This document shows positions 8,849-19,050 of a stretch of DNA of 64,000 bases, piece after piece. Positions within the stretch are counted from its first letter, which is position 1, and every line of letters starts with the position of its first letter. The position numbers and the translations under genes are program-made. The stretch lies in assembly GCF_003412465.1 (NCBI RefSeq), contig NZ_QTJV01000007.1, forward strand, positions 248,001 through 312,000. Direction: 5' to 3'. The notes below the pieces were generated by a model. It had not been told where the DNA came from, did no database searches, and saw only the letters and a list, made by a program, of their open reading frames with translations. The stretch comes from Chitinophaga silvisoli. Its GTDB lineage: Bacteria > Bacteroidota > Bacteroidia > Chitinophagales > Chitinophagaceae.

Positions 8849-11845
8849 ATGGAACTGACCAATACCGTTGTCCCGGAATTCCTCACCGGTGGTGGGGAGA
8901 TGGGTGCTTTGATTCGCTCCCATGACTGGGCATCAACCCCATTAGGCTCTTTTGAAAAATGGCCACAAAGTTTGAAAACCTGCGTACGCATCATTCTCAC
9001 GTCAAGCCAACCCATGTTCGTGTGGTGGGGACCGGAGCTGATTAACCTGTACAATGATCCTTACAGATCCATCCTTGGAGGTAAACACCCCAATGTACTT
9101 GGCATGCCTGCCGCCGAAGTATGGAAAGAAATCTGGGATGATGTAGGGCCCAGGGCCACTACCTGTATGGAAAAGAATATCGGCACTTATGACGAAGCCA
9201 TGCTCCTGATCATGGAACGCAACGGCTACCCGGAAGAGACCTATTACACCTTTTCATACAGTCCAATCCCAGGTGATTCCGGTGGTACCAACGGGATTAT
9301 TTGTGCCAATACAGACGATACGCTCCGCATCACAGGCGAACGACAACTACGTACCTTAAGAGATTTGGGCAGGACAAACACGGAGAATACCTCCGATGCG
9401 GCCGTCTTTGAACATACCATTCATGTGCTTAAAGAGAACCCTCACGACTTCCCGTTTGCCTGTATTTACCAGTTAGGTACAGAAAGTAATACCGCTATCC
9501 AGGTGGGAAGCACCCTGGAAAACGTATTACCGGCCCGGCTAAACCTGGATACAGCAGCCGCCGATTACTGGAAATTCCAGGAAGCCATTTCGTTTAATAA
9601 AACACTGGTTATCAGCAGCGTCATAGAAGGCTTTGGCAATTTACCTTCAGGTGCATGGGCTCGCTCGCCCGACAATGCGCTGGTGATTCCTGTCAATGCT
9701 GCTCAGTCAAAAGTAAGTGCCCTGCTGATCGTTGGACTAAATCCGCACCGACAACTGGACGATAAATACAGCAGCTTTTTTCAGCTCATCGCTGACCAAT
9801 TGGGAAGCAGTTTGGCGAACGTATACGCATATGAAGAAGCCCGCAGGAGAGCCGAAGCTCTTATCGAAATCGACAGGGCTAAAACCGCTTTCTTCAACAA
9901 CATCAGTCATGAGTTCCGGACACCGCTTACACTCATGCTGGGACCCCTGGAAGAATTACTGGCTGGAGACACTTCAGCATTTTCGACGAAACAACGTGCT
10001 GACCTGGAGATTACCCAAAGGAACGCTAATCGCCTTCTGAAGCTGGTAAATACCCTGCTGGATTTCAGCCGGATCGAAGCCAAAAAAGCCCATGCCCAGT
10101 ACTTCCCTGTGGACCTTGCCAATGTGACGACAGACCTGGCGGGTAGTTTCCGCTCCGCCATTGAGCATGCCGGTATGGAACTGGAGGTCGATTGCCGGCC
10201 ACTCCAGGAAACAGCTTATGTGGATAGGGATATGTGGGAGAAGATCGTTCTCAACCTGCTTTCAAATGCATTTAAATACACCCTGAAAGGCACCATTTCA
10301 GTGTCTTTGCGGGAAGAAGATAATAAGGCCGTCTTAAGGGTAAAGGATACCGGCATTGGTATCCCTGCGGAGGAATTGCCCCATATGTTCGAACGCTTTC
10401 ACAGGGTTAAGCAAAGTGGTGGGCGCAGCTTTGAAGGCACCGGTATCGGCCTCTCTTTAGTCAAGGAACTGGTATTGCTGCATGAAGGCACTATTACAGT
10501 GGAGAGTGAGGCTGGCAAGGGTAGTACCTTTACAGTGAGCATCCCCCTGGGCGCTGATCACCTGCCTGCAGCCCAGGTCAGCATGTATGACAACAGTGAT
10601 TACTTCTCCCTGTTGCCGGAATCATTTGCACAGGAGGCCGCGCATCAAATTGAAATTGAACCTGTTTATAATGGAGAAATTGCCGATAGTGATAAACCCC
10701 TGATTCTCGTTGTAGATGACAATGCGGATATGCGGGACTATCTTCAGCGCCTGCTACAACACTATTATGTAGTCGATATAGCTGCTAATGGAAAACTTGC
10801 CCTGGAACGAATCCGGCAGCAGGTGCCGGAGCTTGTGATCAGCGATGTGATGATGCCTGAAATGGACGGGGTGGCACTGCTGAATCACCTGAAAAATGAT
10901 CCCCAGACTTCAGCCATTCCCATCATCCTGCTATCTGCCAGGGCCGGGGAGGAAGCCAAAATTGCCGGTTATGATGTAGGTGCAGATGATTATCTCGTCA
11001 AACCCTTTTCAGCTAAAGAATTATTAGCAAGGGTACGGGTACAGATCCGGATTACCCGCCTGCACCGCCACGCTGTGGAAATATTGCAGCAAAGTGCCCA
11101 GGAGCTGGAGCAGAAAGTCGATGAACGTACGGCGGAATTGTTAAGAAAAAATAACGAATTAGAACAATTTGCGTATATCGCCAGTCATGACCTGCAGGAA
11201 CCCCTGCGAAAAATCAGGACCTTCTCGGAATTATTGCAGAAAAGTATGCAGGGTACGGGAACACAGGCAAATCATTACTTCGAGAAAATTCAGTCTTCTG
11301 CTGCCCGCATGACAGCCCTGATCAAAGACGTTTTGGAATATTCCCGGCTTTCAAACCCGGATGCCCGGTTTGTAGATACAGATTTGCAGGCTATCCTGAA
11401 AAATACCCTGACGGATTTTGAATTACTGATCGAACAAAAAGGTGCATTGGTACAATCAGATGCCTTGCCTGTAGTAAGGGGTATTCCTTTGCAACTACAG
11501 CAATTATTTACAAACCTGATTGGAAATTCACTGAAGTTCTGTGACAAAAAACCTGTGATTAAAATTACCGGGTGTACCGTGCCTGAAGAGGAGATACCGG
11601 AGGAGTTATCGAAGGATCAAGCCTACATCAAACTCATTTTCCAGGATAATGGTATCGGGTTCGAGCAGCAATTCTCCGATCGTATCTTTACTATCTTTCA
11701 ACGCCTGAACGAAAAGAAAGCATATGCTGGTACCGGCATCGGGCTGGCACTTTGTAAAAAGATCGCAGAGAACCATCATGGGCTAATCCGGGCGGACGCT
11801 GAATTAGGGAAAGGTGCGTCATTTACTGTCTACTTACCAAAATAG
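8849..11845 (+). CDS. Hybrid sensor kinase with two kinase cores flanking a receiver
   Basis: A 998-residue soluble kinase with no membrane segments. The order is: a PAS-like domain (about 20-160, with MFVWWGPELINLYNDPY), a GAF-like region (about 170-330), HisKA with His354 in ISHEFRTPLT, HATPase (LLSNAFKYT; DTGIGIPAEE; GTGIGLSLVKEL), a receiver with Asp666 in ISDVMMPEMDG, a coiled-coil linker, then a second HisKA with His780 in ASHDLQEPLRK and a second HATPase (NLIGNSLKF; GTGIGLALCKK). The second core is of the phytochrome-kinase type, like that at 41819-44083. Two complete cores in one chain suggest a multi-step relay ending on the receiver at 8437. The signal is unknown. Confidence 0.93.
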   Translation: MELTNTVVPEFLTGGGEMGALIRSHDWASTPLGSFEKWPQSLKTCVRIILTSSQPMFVWWGPELINLYNDPYRSILGGKHPNVLGMPAAEVWKEIWDDVGPRATTCMEKNIGTYDEAMLLIMERNGYPEETYYTFSYSPIPGDSGGTNGIICANTDDTLRITGERQLRTLRDLGRTNTENTSDAAVFEHTIHVLKENPHDFPFACIYQLGTESNTAIQVGSTLENVLPARLNLDTAAADYWKFQEAISFNKTLVISSVIEGFGNLPSGAWARSPDNALVIPVNAAQSKVSALLIVGLNPHRQLDDKYSSFFQLIADQLGSSLANVYAYEEARRRAEALIEIDRAKTAFFNNISHEFRTPLTLMLGPLEELLAGDTSAFSTKQRADLEITQRNANRLLKLVNTLLDFSRIEAKKAHAQYFPVDLANVTTDLAGSFRSAIEHAGMELEVDCRPLQETAYVDRDMWEKIVLNLLSNAFKYTLKGTISVSLREEDNKAVLRVKDTGIGIPAEELPHMFERFHRVKQSGGRSFEGTGIGLSLVKELVLLHEGTITVESEAGKGSTFTVSIPLGADHLPAAQVSMYDNSDYFSLLPESFAQEAAHQIEIEPVYNGEIADSDKPLILVVDDNADMRDYLQRLLQHYYVVDIAANGKLALERIRQQVPELVISDVMMPEMDGVALLNHLKNDPQTSAIPIILLSARAGEEAKIAGYDVGADDYLVKPFSAKELLARVRVQIRITRLHRHAVEILQQSAQELEQKVDERTAELLRKNNELEQFAYIASHDLQEPLRKIRTFSELLQKSMQGTGTQANHYFEKIQSSAARMTALIKDVLEYSRLSNPDARFVDTDLQAILKNTLTDFELLIEQKGALVQSDALPVVRGIPLQLQQLFTNLIGNSLKFCDKKPVIKITGCTVPEEEIPEELSKDQAYIKLIFQDNGIGFEQQFSDRIFTIFQRLNEKKAYAGTGIGLALCKKIAENHHGLIRADAELGKGASFTVYLPK

Positions 11846-11904
11846 AAAGAGGTTGGATCAAAAGTAATATGAGCATTCATAATTACTTTTGATCCAACCT
11901 CTTT
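11846..11904. terminator. Bidirectional terminator, 23-bp perfect stem
   Basis: Arms at 11846-11868 and 11882-11904 are perfectly complementary around a 13-base loop. The hairpin starts one base after the kinase stop and ends just before the stop of the convergent DUF4302 gene, so it can serve both. Confidence 0.85.
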
Positions 11905-11909
11905 ATTTA

Positions 11910-13205
11910 TTATTCAAGGTAACCTGTGAAATAAAATTCTGTGTCCTCCACACTTTTCAACTGTCCCAAAGTTCCCTCAAAGAAGTCCATCGTAAAATGA
12001 TCATTTTCCAGGTGATCCCGTAAGGGGGCCATATCTGTTGCAATCAGTGAGGCATTCCCCTGGTAAGCCTGTTCCGTAAAATCAAATACCCCTGCAGCTG
12101 TCTTGGTATATGTATACGGATACTCTGCCAGGTACAGGCGGTTATTCTGTATTATGTATACGTCCAGGAACAGCACTTCCTGTTCAGGATCGAAAGTAAA
12201 GTAAGTGTAATACAGGGTCAGACCATAATTGCCGCTCTTTAAAGAAGCCGCGATTGACTTCCACATATTCGTAAAATCAGTAGACCAGCCCGGGATGGCC
12301 TGTGGCGGCACTACAATAGATGTGAAGCTCACGCCGAGCAACTGGTGCATCGGGATGATTGAATTGTCCGATACCTGTACATCCACCCGGCTTCCGTTAA
12401 TTTCCACATAAAATACCTGGTTATCAGCATCCCAGAACACCTCATTGAAGGTGTAGCTGCCATAGGTAATGGGCGTTTGCAGGTACAAACCATCCGTAGT
12501 ATAATAATACGCTGCAGAAATGAGCTGTACCTTGCCTGCATCATCCAGGTAAATCAGGGTGAAGTTTTTCGTAGCCGTATTGATGCTCACCTGCAATTTC
12601 TTACCATCAGCAAATTGTAAATACTGCCAGGGGAAATCCGCGATCGTATTTTCAATATCCGCCAGTTGTTCGCCAAACTGACCGGATGTATAAGCGTCGT
12701 GTTCCGCCTTCGTTGCCTTTACCAGGATCATTTTGGTATTGTATGCAATGCCGGTTAGTTTGATAGTATCATCCGCAACGCTATCTATTGAGTATTCGAA
12801 GTCTACACTGTATCCCTGGCCGGTGACACCTCCATACACGTTAGGATCCGGATCAGACAGCAGGTGCAGGTAGGAGTAGGTATCAAATAAGAGCGAGGGG
12901 CGTTGCATAGCCTTGAGCCGGTAGGTACTATTTTCCGGGGTGCCGGCAGCATCATTAGTAACATCGCCGTACATGGTGACCCTGCCTGCGGTATCGAAGG
13001 TAAAGAAGAAACTGTAACCGCCTCCGGCCGGAGGGAACATGGACGTTTTCCATCCATACTCAGCCCCGGTCAGGCGGGTTTTATAATCAGCCAGAGCCTT
13101 TTCTAATCGCTGATCCGGTGTTTCTCCAAAGATAGAGGTCGTTTTATCTTTGCGGCAGCTCAGCAGGCATGCCAGCAAAAGGATATATATAATATGTCTA
13201 CGCAT
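11910..13205 (-). CDS. DUF4302 domain lipoprotein
   Basis: A 431-residue putative outer-membrane lipoprotein: the signal peptide ends LLACLLSC, so Cys17 should be acylated. The body begins TPDQRLEKALADYKTRL and continues GWKTSMFPPAGGGYSFFFTF, typical of DUF4302, a beta-rich family found in SusC/SusD-type operons. It is the last gene of a four-gene unit on the minus strand, 11 bases after the metallopeptidase gene. No catalytic motif is visible. A surface-exposed accessory binding role is inferred from position only. Confidence 0.8.
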   Translation of the reverse strand: MRRHIIYILLLACLLSCRKDKTTSIFGETPDQRLEKALADYKTRLTGAEYGWKTSMFPPAGGGYSFFFTFDTAGRVTMYGDVTNDAAGTPENSTYRLKAMQRPSLLFDTYSYLHLLSDPDPNVYGGVTGQGYSVDFEYSIDSVADDTIKLTGIAYNTKMILVKATKAEHDAYTSGQFGEQLADIENTIADFPWQYLQFADGKKLQVSINTATKNFTLIYLDDAGKVQLISAAYYYTTDGLYLQTPITYGSYTFNEVFWDADNQVFYVEINGSRVDVQVSDNSIIPMHQLLGVSFTSIVVPPQAIPGWSTDFTNMWKSIAASLKSGNYGLTLYYTYFTFDPEQEVLFLDVYIIQNNRLYLAEYPYTYTKTAAGVFDFTEQAYQGNASLIATDMAPLRDHLENDHFTMDFFEGTLGQLKSVEDTEFYFTGYLE

Positions 13206-13216
13206 GGTGAGCTGTG

Positions 13217-14050
13217 TTAAAGGTTATCAATAGCATTTTGTACCCGGGTCTGCAAACTGTAGAAGTCAATATTCCAGCTCTCCTTGAAGTACCGGACTAC
13301 AATTTCTTCTTTCTGTCTTAGTTTGGCAGCACCATCATCCGGGGCACTATCCACGATTTCATCAAAACCATCTTTGCCTTCTACAAGCATGGTCGATACC
13401 ATTTCTACGAAGTCCTCATCCGGGGCACTGCGTGCATATTGGGTCACAAAGCCTTTAGCAAGTGCTTCATCCAGCGAGTAGTCATTCCAGCTACCGGTAT
13501 AACCAGTAGAAATTGTTTTAAACTCAACAGGATACATGATTGTCTGATGCAGGATGTGTGCAAACTCATGATGGATGGTATGCAACATTTCCCTTACACC
13601 AGGTTTGTCATCCAGGCTGAAGGCATTCAGTGCAAAGAGCACCACTTTACGGCCGCCTTCTGCGGTACCTAATGTAATGGTGTTATTGGTATTGTATTGC
13701 GGACTACCAACCAGTACAAACTGCTTCTGGCAATACTTCTTAAAGAAAGTAGCACCGGCTTCGTCGATGTAGGGCTGTACCCATGTTTTGGAGATGGTCG
13801 TCATCACGGGTGTGACCTGCGATTCCAATATAGGTACCAGGTCCTTGTTCAGTGACAGTTCATAGCGGTCAAACCGGTATTTCACTTCTATATTATATGG
13901 ATAGACAAAATTTGAATCCAGCCAGAAATCCAGTGGTCCTTTATCCCAGGTTTCGCCACCGAGTCCCGGCAGGTCTGTATCCAGGTGTTCCTTTTTGGAA
14001 CAGGCCATGAGCACCATGAGCAGTAATATAGGCAAGTATTTCATGTTCAT
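13217..14050 (-). CDS. Putative zinc-binding metallopeptidase lipoprotein (SusD-adjacent)
   Basis: A lipoprotein of about 277 residues with signal LLLMVLMAC and a zincin motif HHEFAHILHQ, giving the HExxH catalytic core. This fits the 'putative zinc-binding metallopeptidase' family found beside SusC/SusD pairs. The reading frame extends to an ATG at 14083 that would overlap the SusD gene by 20 bases. I prefer the ATG at 14050 (or 14044), which puts the signal peptide at the very N-terminus. It lies between the SusD and DUF4302 genes, all closely spaced. A role in trimming an imported peptide or protein ligand is inferred. Confidence 0.85.
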   Translation of the reverse strand: MNMKYLPILLLMVLMACSKKEHLDTDLPGLGGETWDKGPLDFWLDSNFVYPYNIEVKYRFDRYELSLNKDLVPILESQVTPVMTTISKTWVQPYIDEAGATFFKKYCQKQFVLVGSPQYNTNNTITLGTAEGGRKVVLFALNAFSLDDKPGVREMLHTIHHEFAHILHQTIMYPVEFKTISTGYTGSWNDYSLDEALAKGFVTQYARSAPDEDFVEMVSTMLVEGKDGFDEIVDSAPDDGAAKLRQKEEIVVRYFKESWNIDFYSLQTRVQNAIDNL

Positions 14051-14063
14051 TTTTTTTAAGCGG

Positions 14064-15500
14064 TTAACGGGGATTTTGTTCAAGACCTGAAAGCTTTACT
14101 TCCTGGGGTAACTGAAACAGTCTGCGCAGGTCATCACCTGTGAGGGTCTCACCACTATGGGTGACAGGAATGTGATAGCGCAGTATATCGAACCAGCGCA
14201 TGCCCTCCTGCATGAACTCTGCCTGCTTAAAATCGAGTAAAGTGTAGATTAGTCCTGTTTTCACATCGGTAGTACCATAAAAGTTTGCCAGCTTGGTATT
14301 GGTGATCCGGTTGCTGGTGGTATAACCATCTATGCGCATGCTGGCATAGTCATTCAAATCCTGCTTGGCCGCATCATAATTACCAAGGTAGATGTTGGCT
14401 TCAGCCCTGTTGAACAGTACCTCCTCTGCTGTGAAGAGCGGGAAGATGGTATAGGGTACGCCAATATCTGCATTGGCACTGGAGCGAACAAAATGTTCCC
14501 TGAACTTCAGGATCTCCCAGTTGTCAGTATTATCACCAATGTAGTAGAGCGGTTGTACCCAGGTAGCACCCGTTACATTGGTATACCTGTAGATGCTGTA
14601 TACCAGATCTGTTTGCAGGCCGTAACGGTATTGTGCCACATTGCGGGCCCAGATAGAAGGTGCTTCTACCAGCAGGAGATTGGCAGGCTCAGTGGCATTG
14701 GTATATAGGGCCAGCGCCTGGGCAGCTGTCAGGTTCTGGTACACCGTTACCCACTGACGCAGATTGCTTTTATTGTTACCTCCTGGAAATACATTGGCAG
14801 CGTAGGTAAGCACTTTCTGATAATCTTTTTTGAAGAGGTAAAAGCGGGTGGCAAAGGCATTGGCAGCCGCAGTAGTGAAATGGTATTTGGGTACTTTATA
14901 ACTCGTGTTTTTGATCAATGGTAATCCTTCGGTAAGATCCTTTTCGATCTGCTCGTATACATAAGCGACAGTCTTACGTTCGTATTGCTGAATCACTACA
15001 TTTTCAGGACTGGTTACGTAGGGAATACCGGGATCCTGTGCAGCAGTAGCAGCATCATACACTTTGGAGAAGAGGGTCACCAACATAAAATGGGAGTATG
15101 CTCTTGCCACGAGAGCTTCCCCTTTTTGCGCGCTGTAGTCAGCCGGGTTCTCTGCATTATCGATGGCCTGTAATGCCTGGTTGCAGGCTGCGATGGCCTT
15201 ATAGCAATTATTCCAGTAATAGGTAGGAGAGCCCTCTGTCTTATCGATGACATCTCTGAAATAATAAGGATTGGTATTGATCTCCAGGGATACTGTACCA
15301 CCGGTACCTTTGTCCGCAGCATTATCAGAAGCGGCTTCTGTGAAGGTAGCATAATCTGCCTGCGGATATGCGGTACCAAGCAGCTCCGCTACTTTCTCTA
15401 CACTGTTCAATTGTGTACGCTGATCCGGTGCCTGCTCCAGGTACTTTTTACACCCGCTGCCGGCAAGTAATATGAGTAATAAGATATGATGCTTTTTCAT
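14064..15500 (-). CDS. RagB/SusD family nutrient-uptake lipoprotein
   Basis: The surface lid of a SusCD outer-membrane transporter, 478 residues. The signal peptide ends LLAGSGC, and the mature start KKYLEQAPDQR is typical of SusD lipoproteins. The TPR-rich helical core includes NCYKAIAACNQALQAI and ARAYSHFMLVTLF. The C-terminal part has EVLFNRAEANIYLGNYDAA and EFMQEGMRWFDILRY, both conserved in the family. The SusC partner is 19 bases upstream. The neighbouring zinc peptidase and the lack of any glycoside hydrolase in the unit favour a peptide/protein ligand over a glycan, but this is inference. Confidence 0.95.
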   Translation of the reverse strand: MKKHHILLLILLAGSGCKKYLEQAPDQRTQLNSVEKVAELLGTAYPQADYATFTEAASDNAADKGTGGTVSLEINTNPYYFRDVIDKTEGSPTYYWNNCYKAIAACNQALQAIDNAENPADYSAQKGEALVARAYSHFMLVTLFSKVYDAATAAQDPGIPYVTSPENVVIQQYERKTVAYVYEQIEKDLTEGLPLIKNTSYKVPKYHFTTAAANAFATRFYLFKKDYQKVLTYAANVFPGGNNKSNLRQWVTVYQNLTAAQALALYTNATEPANLLLVEAPSIWARNVAQYRYGLQTDLVYSIYRYTNVTGATWVQPLYYIGDNTDNWEILKFREHFVRSSANADIGVPYTIFPLFTAEEVLFNRAEANIYLGNYDAAKQDLNDYASMRIDGYTTSNRITNTKLANFYGTTDVKTGLIYTLLDFKQAEFMQEGMRWFDILRYHIPVTHSGETLTGDDLRRLFQLPQEVKLSGLEQNPR

Positions 15501-15519
15501 GAATGCGTGTTTTAGAGGG

Positions 15520-18500
15520 TTACAGACTGGCCTTTACTGAAAGGGTGAACTGACGTGGTATTGGCAATGCCACACCACCAGCATTAAAGAATTCAGGGTC
15601 CTGTCCATTCAGCCGTTTATCAGAATAAATAAGCCAGAGGTTATTGGCTACCAGGCTTACCGAAAGGTTATTGAAACCTTTTGGTTTGAATCCATAAGTC
15701 AGGGATACCTGTTTCAGGCGAATAAAACTGCCGTCTGCCACACGTACTGTAGAGTAGTTATAATTATTATATGGGTATACACCATCCAGCAATGATTCGC
15801 CGTACTTATCCAGGATGCTGGGTACATTAGTACGGGATTCATCACCTGGCAAAGTCCACCTGTTGATGAAGTCATTGGAGCTGGCATCGAGATCGGTGTA
15901 CTGTTGTTTGAACCCGGGGTTCAGGCGGATTTTATTGCCTGTGCTGTACGTCACCAGGGCAGAGAGTGAGAAGGCTTTATAGCGCAGGGTATTGTACCAG
16001 CCACCGGTAAGTGTAGGATCTACAGGGCCGTCATAATGGAGGTTTTGCACCTTGTCACTTTGCAGGTATACGTTGTTGCTCTTGCTGCCATCTTCGTTAA
16101 TAAATAATGGCGTACCATCTTTTGGATTCAGGCCTGCAAATGGAATAGAGTAGAGTCCTCTTACAGGATGGCCCTGGGTAGCACCGCCTTCGGCTACGAC
16201 CAGGTCCCAGATAATGGGATTGTTTTCCAGGCGGGTGATTTTCCCTTTATTGTACCCCAGGGTAAGTTGGGTACGAAGTGCCCAGTCCCTGTCATTCACA
16301 ATTTTATAGGCGGCAGTTGCTTCCACCCCTTTAGAATGCATGTCGCCATAGTTGGCAATTTTAATCTCTTCACCACCGATGCCGGATGTACGGATAGGAC
16401 CGATGAGGTCAAAGCCCTGGCGGATATAACCATCCAGCGTGAGGGTCAGCCTGTCCTGGAACATGCCTAAATCTATGCCCACATTCGTCTCATATTGCTT
16501 CTCCCAGGTGAGCTGTGAATTCTCTAAGCTCTGGATGTAAATCACTGATTCTACTTCGGATAGATAAGGTCTGTTGGTACTCCTGTTTTGCAATACTACG
16601 CTGGAATTTCGCGCATTCCCCATACTTCCTGTCAGCCCATAGGTCGCTCTCAGGGTAAGGCGGTTTATATTGTTGAGTGATTGCATAAAGTCTTCCGTAT
16701 CGAGATTCCAGGAGCCACTCACATTCCAGGTAGGCAGCCAGCGGGCGGTTCTGGATTCCCCCAGGAGGTTGGAACCATCGTAGCGCAGGCTTGCATTGAA
16801 ATTGTATTTACCCCTGTACGAATAGGCGGCGTTTGCAAGGTAGGCGAGGTAACGATCATAGTTCATCGTCATGCTGTAGTAGTTGAAGTTGTTCTCCACA
16901 TTCTGCTTGATGATGTTGGGATCGATATAGGGCACACCTCCTTTGTCAAACTGGTAGCCGTAGCCGTCAAACTGTTTATTCTGCCTGTTGGCGTAGCGCA
17001 ATTCCTGGGAACCGAGCAGGTTCAGGGTATGTGTATTATTCCAGGTCTTATTCCATTCTAATGTGTTCCTGTAATAATAGCTCACGAGGTAATCATCATC
17101 AGTAGAATAGATCCCGCCATAGGGGAGCACGACGATTGCTTCTGCATCAGGATTATCGGGGTCTTTATATAAGAAGCGGTTCCTGTCCCTGATGGTGGCA
17201 TCGCCAGCAGCGCGGTATGCCATGGGCATATTGGAGTTCTCCTTTACTTTATGTTCCTGGCTGCTTTTTACATAGCGGATATTGCCGAGGAAGGTATACT
17301 TTAGGTTTGGCAGGATCTTATAGGAAAACTCGCCTTGCAATTTCAGATCCAGCTGGCTTACATCGATGTAATTGTTTGCCATTTCATTGAGGATGTTGAA
17401 AGGAGCGAAGTTGCGTGTAAAGTATTCCAGGTGTCCCTGTTCATCATAGGCCGTGAGTGTCCGGCTGGTGTTCAGGGCGTAGCTGTACGGGTTGATGTCG
17501 AAGTCGCGGTCAAACTGTCCGCTCACAGGGTTACTGTTCCTGTTCAGGCTACCCGGTACTCTTTGATCGCGGATCACGCCCTGGGTGATGAAGCCGAAGG
17601 AGACCTTGTCATTGAAGTTATAATTGGCTCTTACATTGCCGGTGAAGCGTTTCAGCTTATCCGCCGGGGTCCATCCGCCATCCTGGAGGAAGCTGGTGGA
17701 TACATAGAGTTGCGAACGATCTGTACCGGAGGAGATGCTGACAGAGTGCTCCTGCATAAAGGAGTTTTTGAAGAGATGGTCGAACCAGTCGGTGTTGGCA
17801 CCGGCATACCTTTGCAGAAATGCCTTACGGGCTTCAGGGGTATTGGCCAGTCCGAATTGTCCTTTGGTTTCGTCGTAAGTATCAATCAGGTTGTACATCT
17901 TGGTGTACACACCGCCGTTTTCAGCACGGGTGGCATCCGAGTGGTTGAGCCAGCCTTTGCGTTCCAGTTCCGTGTAGACGGACATCTGGTCTGCGGAGTT
18001 CATGATGTCAAACTGATCATATGTTGGTTTCAGGTAAGTGGAGAAGTTGCCTGTGTAGGAAACTACCGGCTTGCCTACACGACCTTTCTTGGTAGTGATC
18101 ACGACCACGCCGTTCATGGCTCTTGCACCATAAAGTGCGGTAGCGGCGGCATCTTTCAGGATCTGAAAGCTTTCGATGTCATCGGAGTTCAGACCAGCCA
18201 CAGAAGAACCGAGCAGGGTAGAAGGGTTCCCGGTTGAAAGCTGCTCATTGCTTACATTGATCACATCTTCGAGTACCACGCCGTCTACTACCCAGAGGGG
18301 TTTGTTATCGCCGGTAATACTGGTAGCACCACGGATGCGGATCTTGGGAGCGGCACCAAAGGTACCGGATACATTCTGGACGCTTACACCGGCTACCTGG
18401 CCTTCGAGCATGCGGCTTACATCGGCGATACCATCGCGTTTGATATCAGCGGCTTTCACAGAAGTAGCGGCCCCGGTGAAAAGTTTGCGGTCGATAGTCT

Positions 18501-18858
18501 GGTAACCGGTGACCACCACCTCGCCCAGCCTGCTGACATCTTCTTCCATTGTTACATTGATCACCGCCTGTGCGGCACGGGTGACAGATTTGTAACCGAC
18601 CATGGAAAAAATAATGGTAGCACCTGGCTTTACTTTGAGTTTGTAGGTACCTTCCAGGTTTGTCATAGTACCATTTTTTGTGCCTTGCTCTATTACACTG
18701 ATACCGGGTGCTGTGGCGCTAAGGCCATTCTTGTCGAGTAATCGGACCACCCCGGTAATGACTATATCAGCGGGTTGTTGGAATGCGTGCACAGGATACA
18801 TGCATATGCTGCAAAATAGCAGGCATAGCCATGCGAATTTTGGGTTGAAATTCATCAT
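15520..18858 (-). CDS. SusC/RagA family TonB-linked outer-membrane transporter
   Basis: A 1112-residue TonB-dependent barrel that, with its SusD lid, imports a ligand across the outer membrane. The signal peptide is at 1-25. A CarboxypepD_reg-like domain follows at about 30-112 (ITGVVRLLDKNG, MTNLEGTYKL). The plug has VVVTGYQTIDRKLFTGA, QVAGVSVQNVSG and KIRIRGATSITGDNKPLWV, then the barrel to a terminal aromatic-rich strand RQFTLSVKASL. It is the first gene of the four-gene unit; no sigma/anti-sigma pair is next to it. ATGs at 18858 and 18855 are both possible starts. Confidence 0.96.
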   Translation of the reverse strand: MMNFNPKFAWLCLLFCSICMYPVHAFQQPADIVITGVVRLLDKNGLSATAPGISVIEQGTKNGTMTNLEGTYKLKVKPGATIIFSMVGYKSVTRAAQAVINVTMEEDVSRLGEVVVTGYQTIDRKLFTGAATSVKAADIKRDGIADVSRMLEGQVAGVSVQNVSGTFGAAPKIRIRGATSITGDNKPLWVVDGVVLEDVINVSNEQLSTGNPSTLLGSSVAGLNSDDIESFQILKDAAATALYGARAMNGVVVITTKKGRVGKPVVSYTGNFSTYLKPTYDQFDIMNSADQMSVYTELERKGWLNHSDATRAENGGVYTKMYNLIDTYDETKGQFGLANTPEARKAFLQRYAGANTDWFDHLFKNSFMQEHSVSISSGTDRSQLYVSTSFLQDGGWTPADKLKRFTGNVRANYNFNDKVSFGFITQGVIRDQRVPGSLNRNSNPVSGQFDRDFDINPYSYALNTSRTLTAYDEQGHLEYFTRNFAPFNILNEMANNYIDVSQLDLKLQGEFSYKILPNLKYTFLGNIRYVKSSQEHKVKENSNMPMAYRAAGDATIRDRNRFLYKDPDNPDAEAIVVLPYGGIYSTDDDYLVSYYYRNTLEWNKTWNNTHTLNLLGSQELRYANRQNKQFDGYGYQFDKGGVPYIDPNIIKQNVENNFNYYSMTMNYDRYLAYLANAAYSYRGKYNFNASLRYDGSNLLGESRTARWLPTWNVSGSWNLDTEDFMQSLNNINRLTLRATYGLTGSMGNARNSSVVLQNRSTNRPYLSEVESVIYIQSLENSQLTWEKQYETNVGIDLGMFQDRLTLTLDGYIRQGFDLIGPIRTSGIGGEEIKIANYGDMHSKGVEATAAYKIVNDRDWALRTQLTLGYNKGKITRLENNPIIWDLVVAEGGATQGHPVRGLYSIPFAGLNPKDGTPLFINEDGSKSNNVYLQSDKVQNLHYDGPVDPTLTGGWYNTLRYKAFSLSALVTYSTGNKIRLNPGFKQQYTDLDASSNDFINRWTLPGDESRTNVPSILDKYGESLLDGVYPYNNYNYSTVRVADGSFIRLKQVSLTYGFKPKGFNNLSVSLVANNLWLIYSDKRLNGQDPEFFNAGGVALPIPRQFTLSVKASL

Positions 18859-19050
18859 TATTACGATTTTGGTTGGGGGTATATTGCTACAGATTTATTA
18901 CGATTACATGTTGATTAACCTTTGGTTGAAAAATCAGATTTGCTACAGGTACGACGAGCCCCACTAATCTTTTTGTTATTTTTTACCTAATATTCTCTTT
19001 CATTAAACTTACGCAAAATTTCCTTTCTTTGTGGATCAATTAATTGTGTT

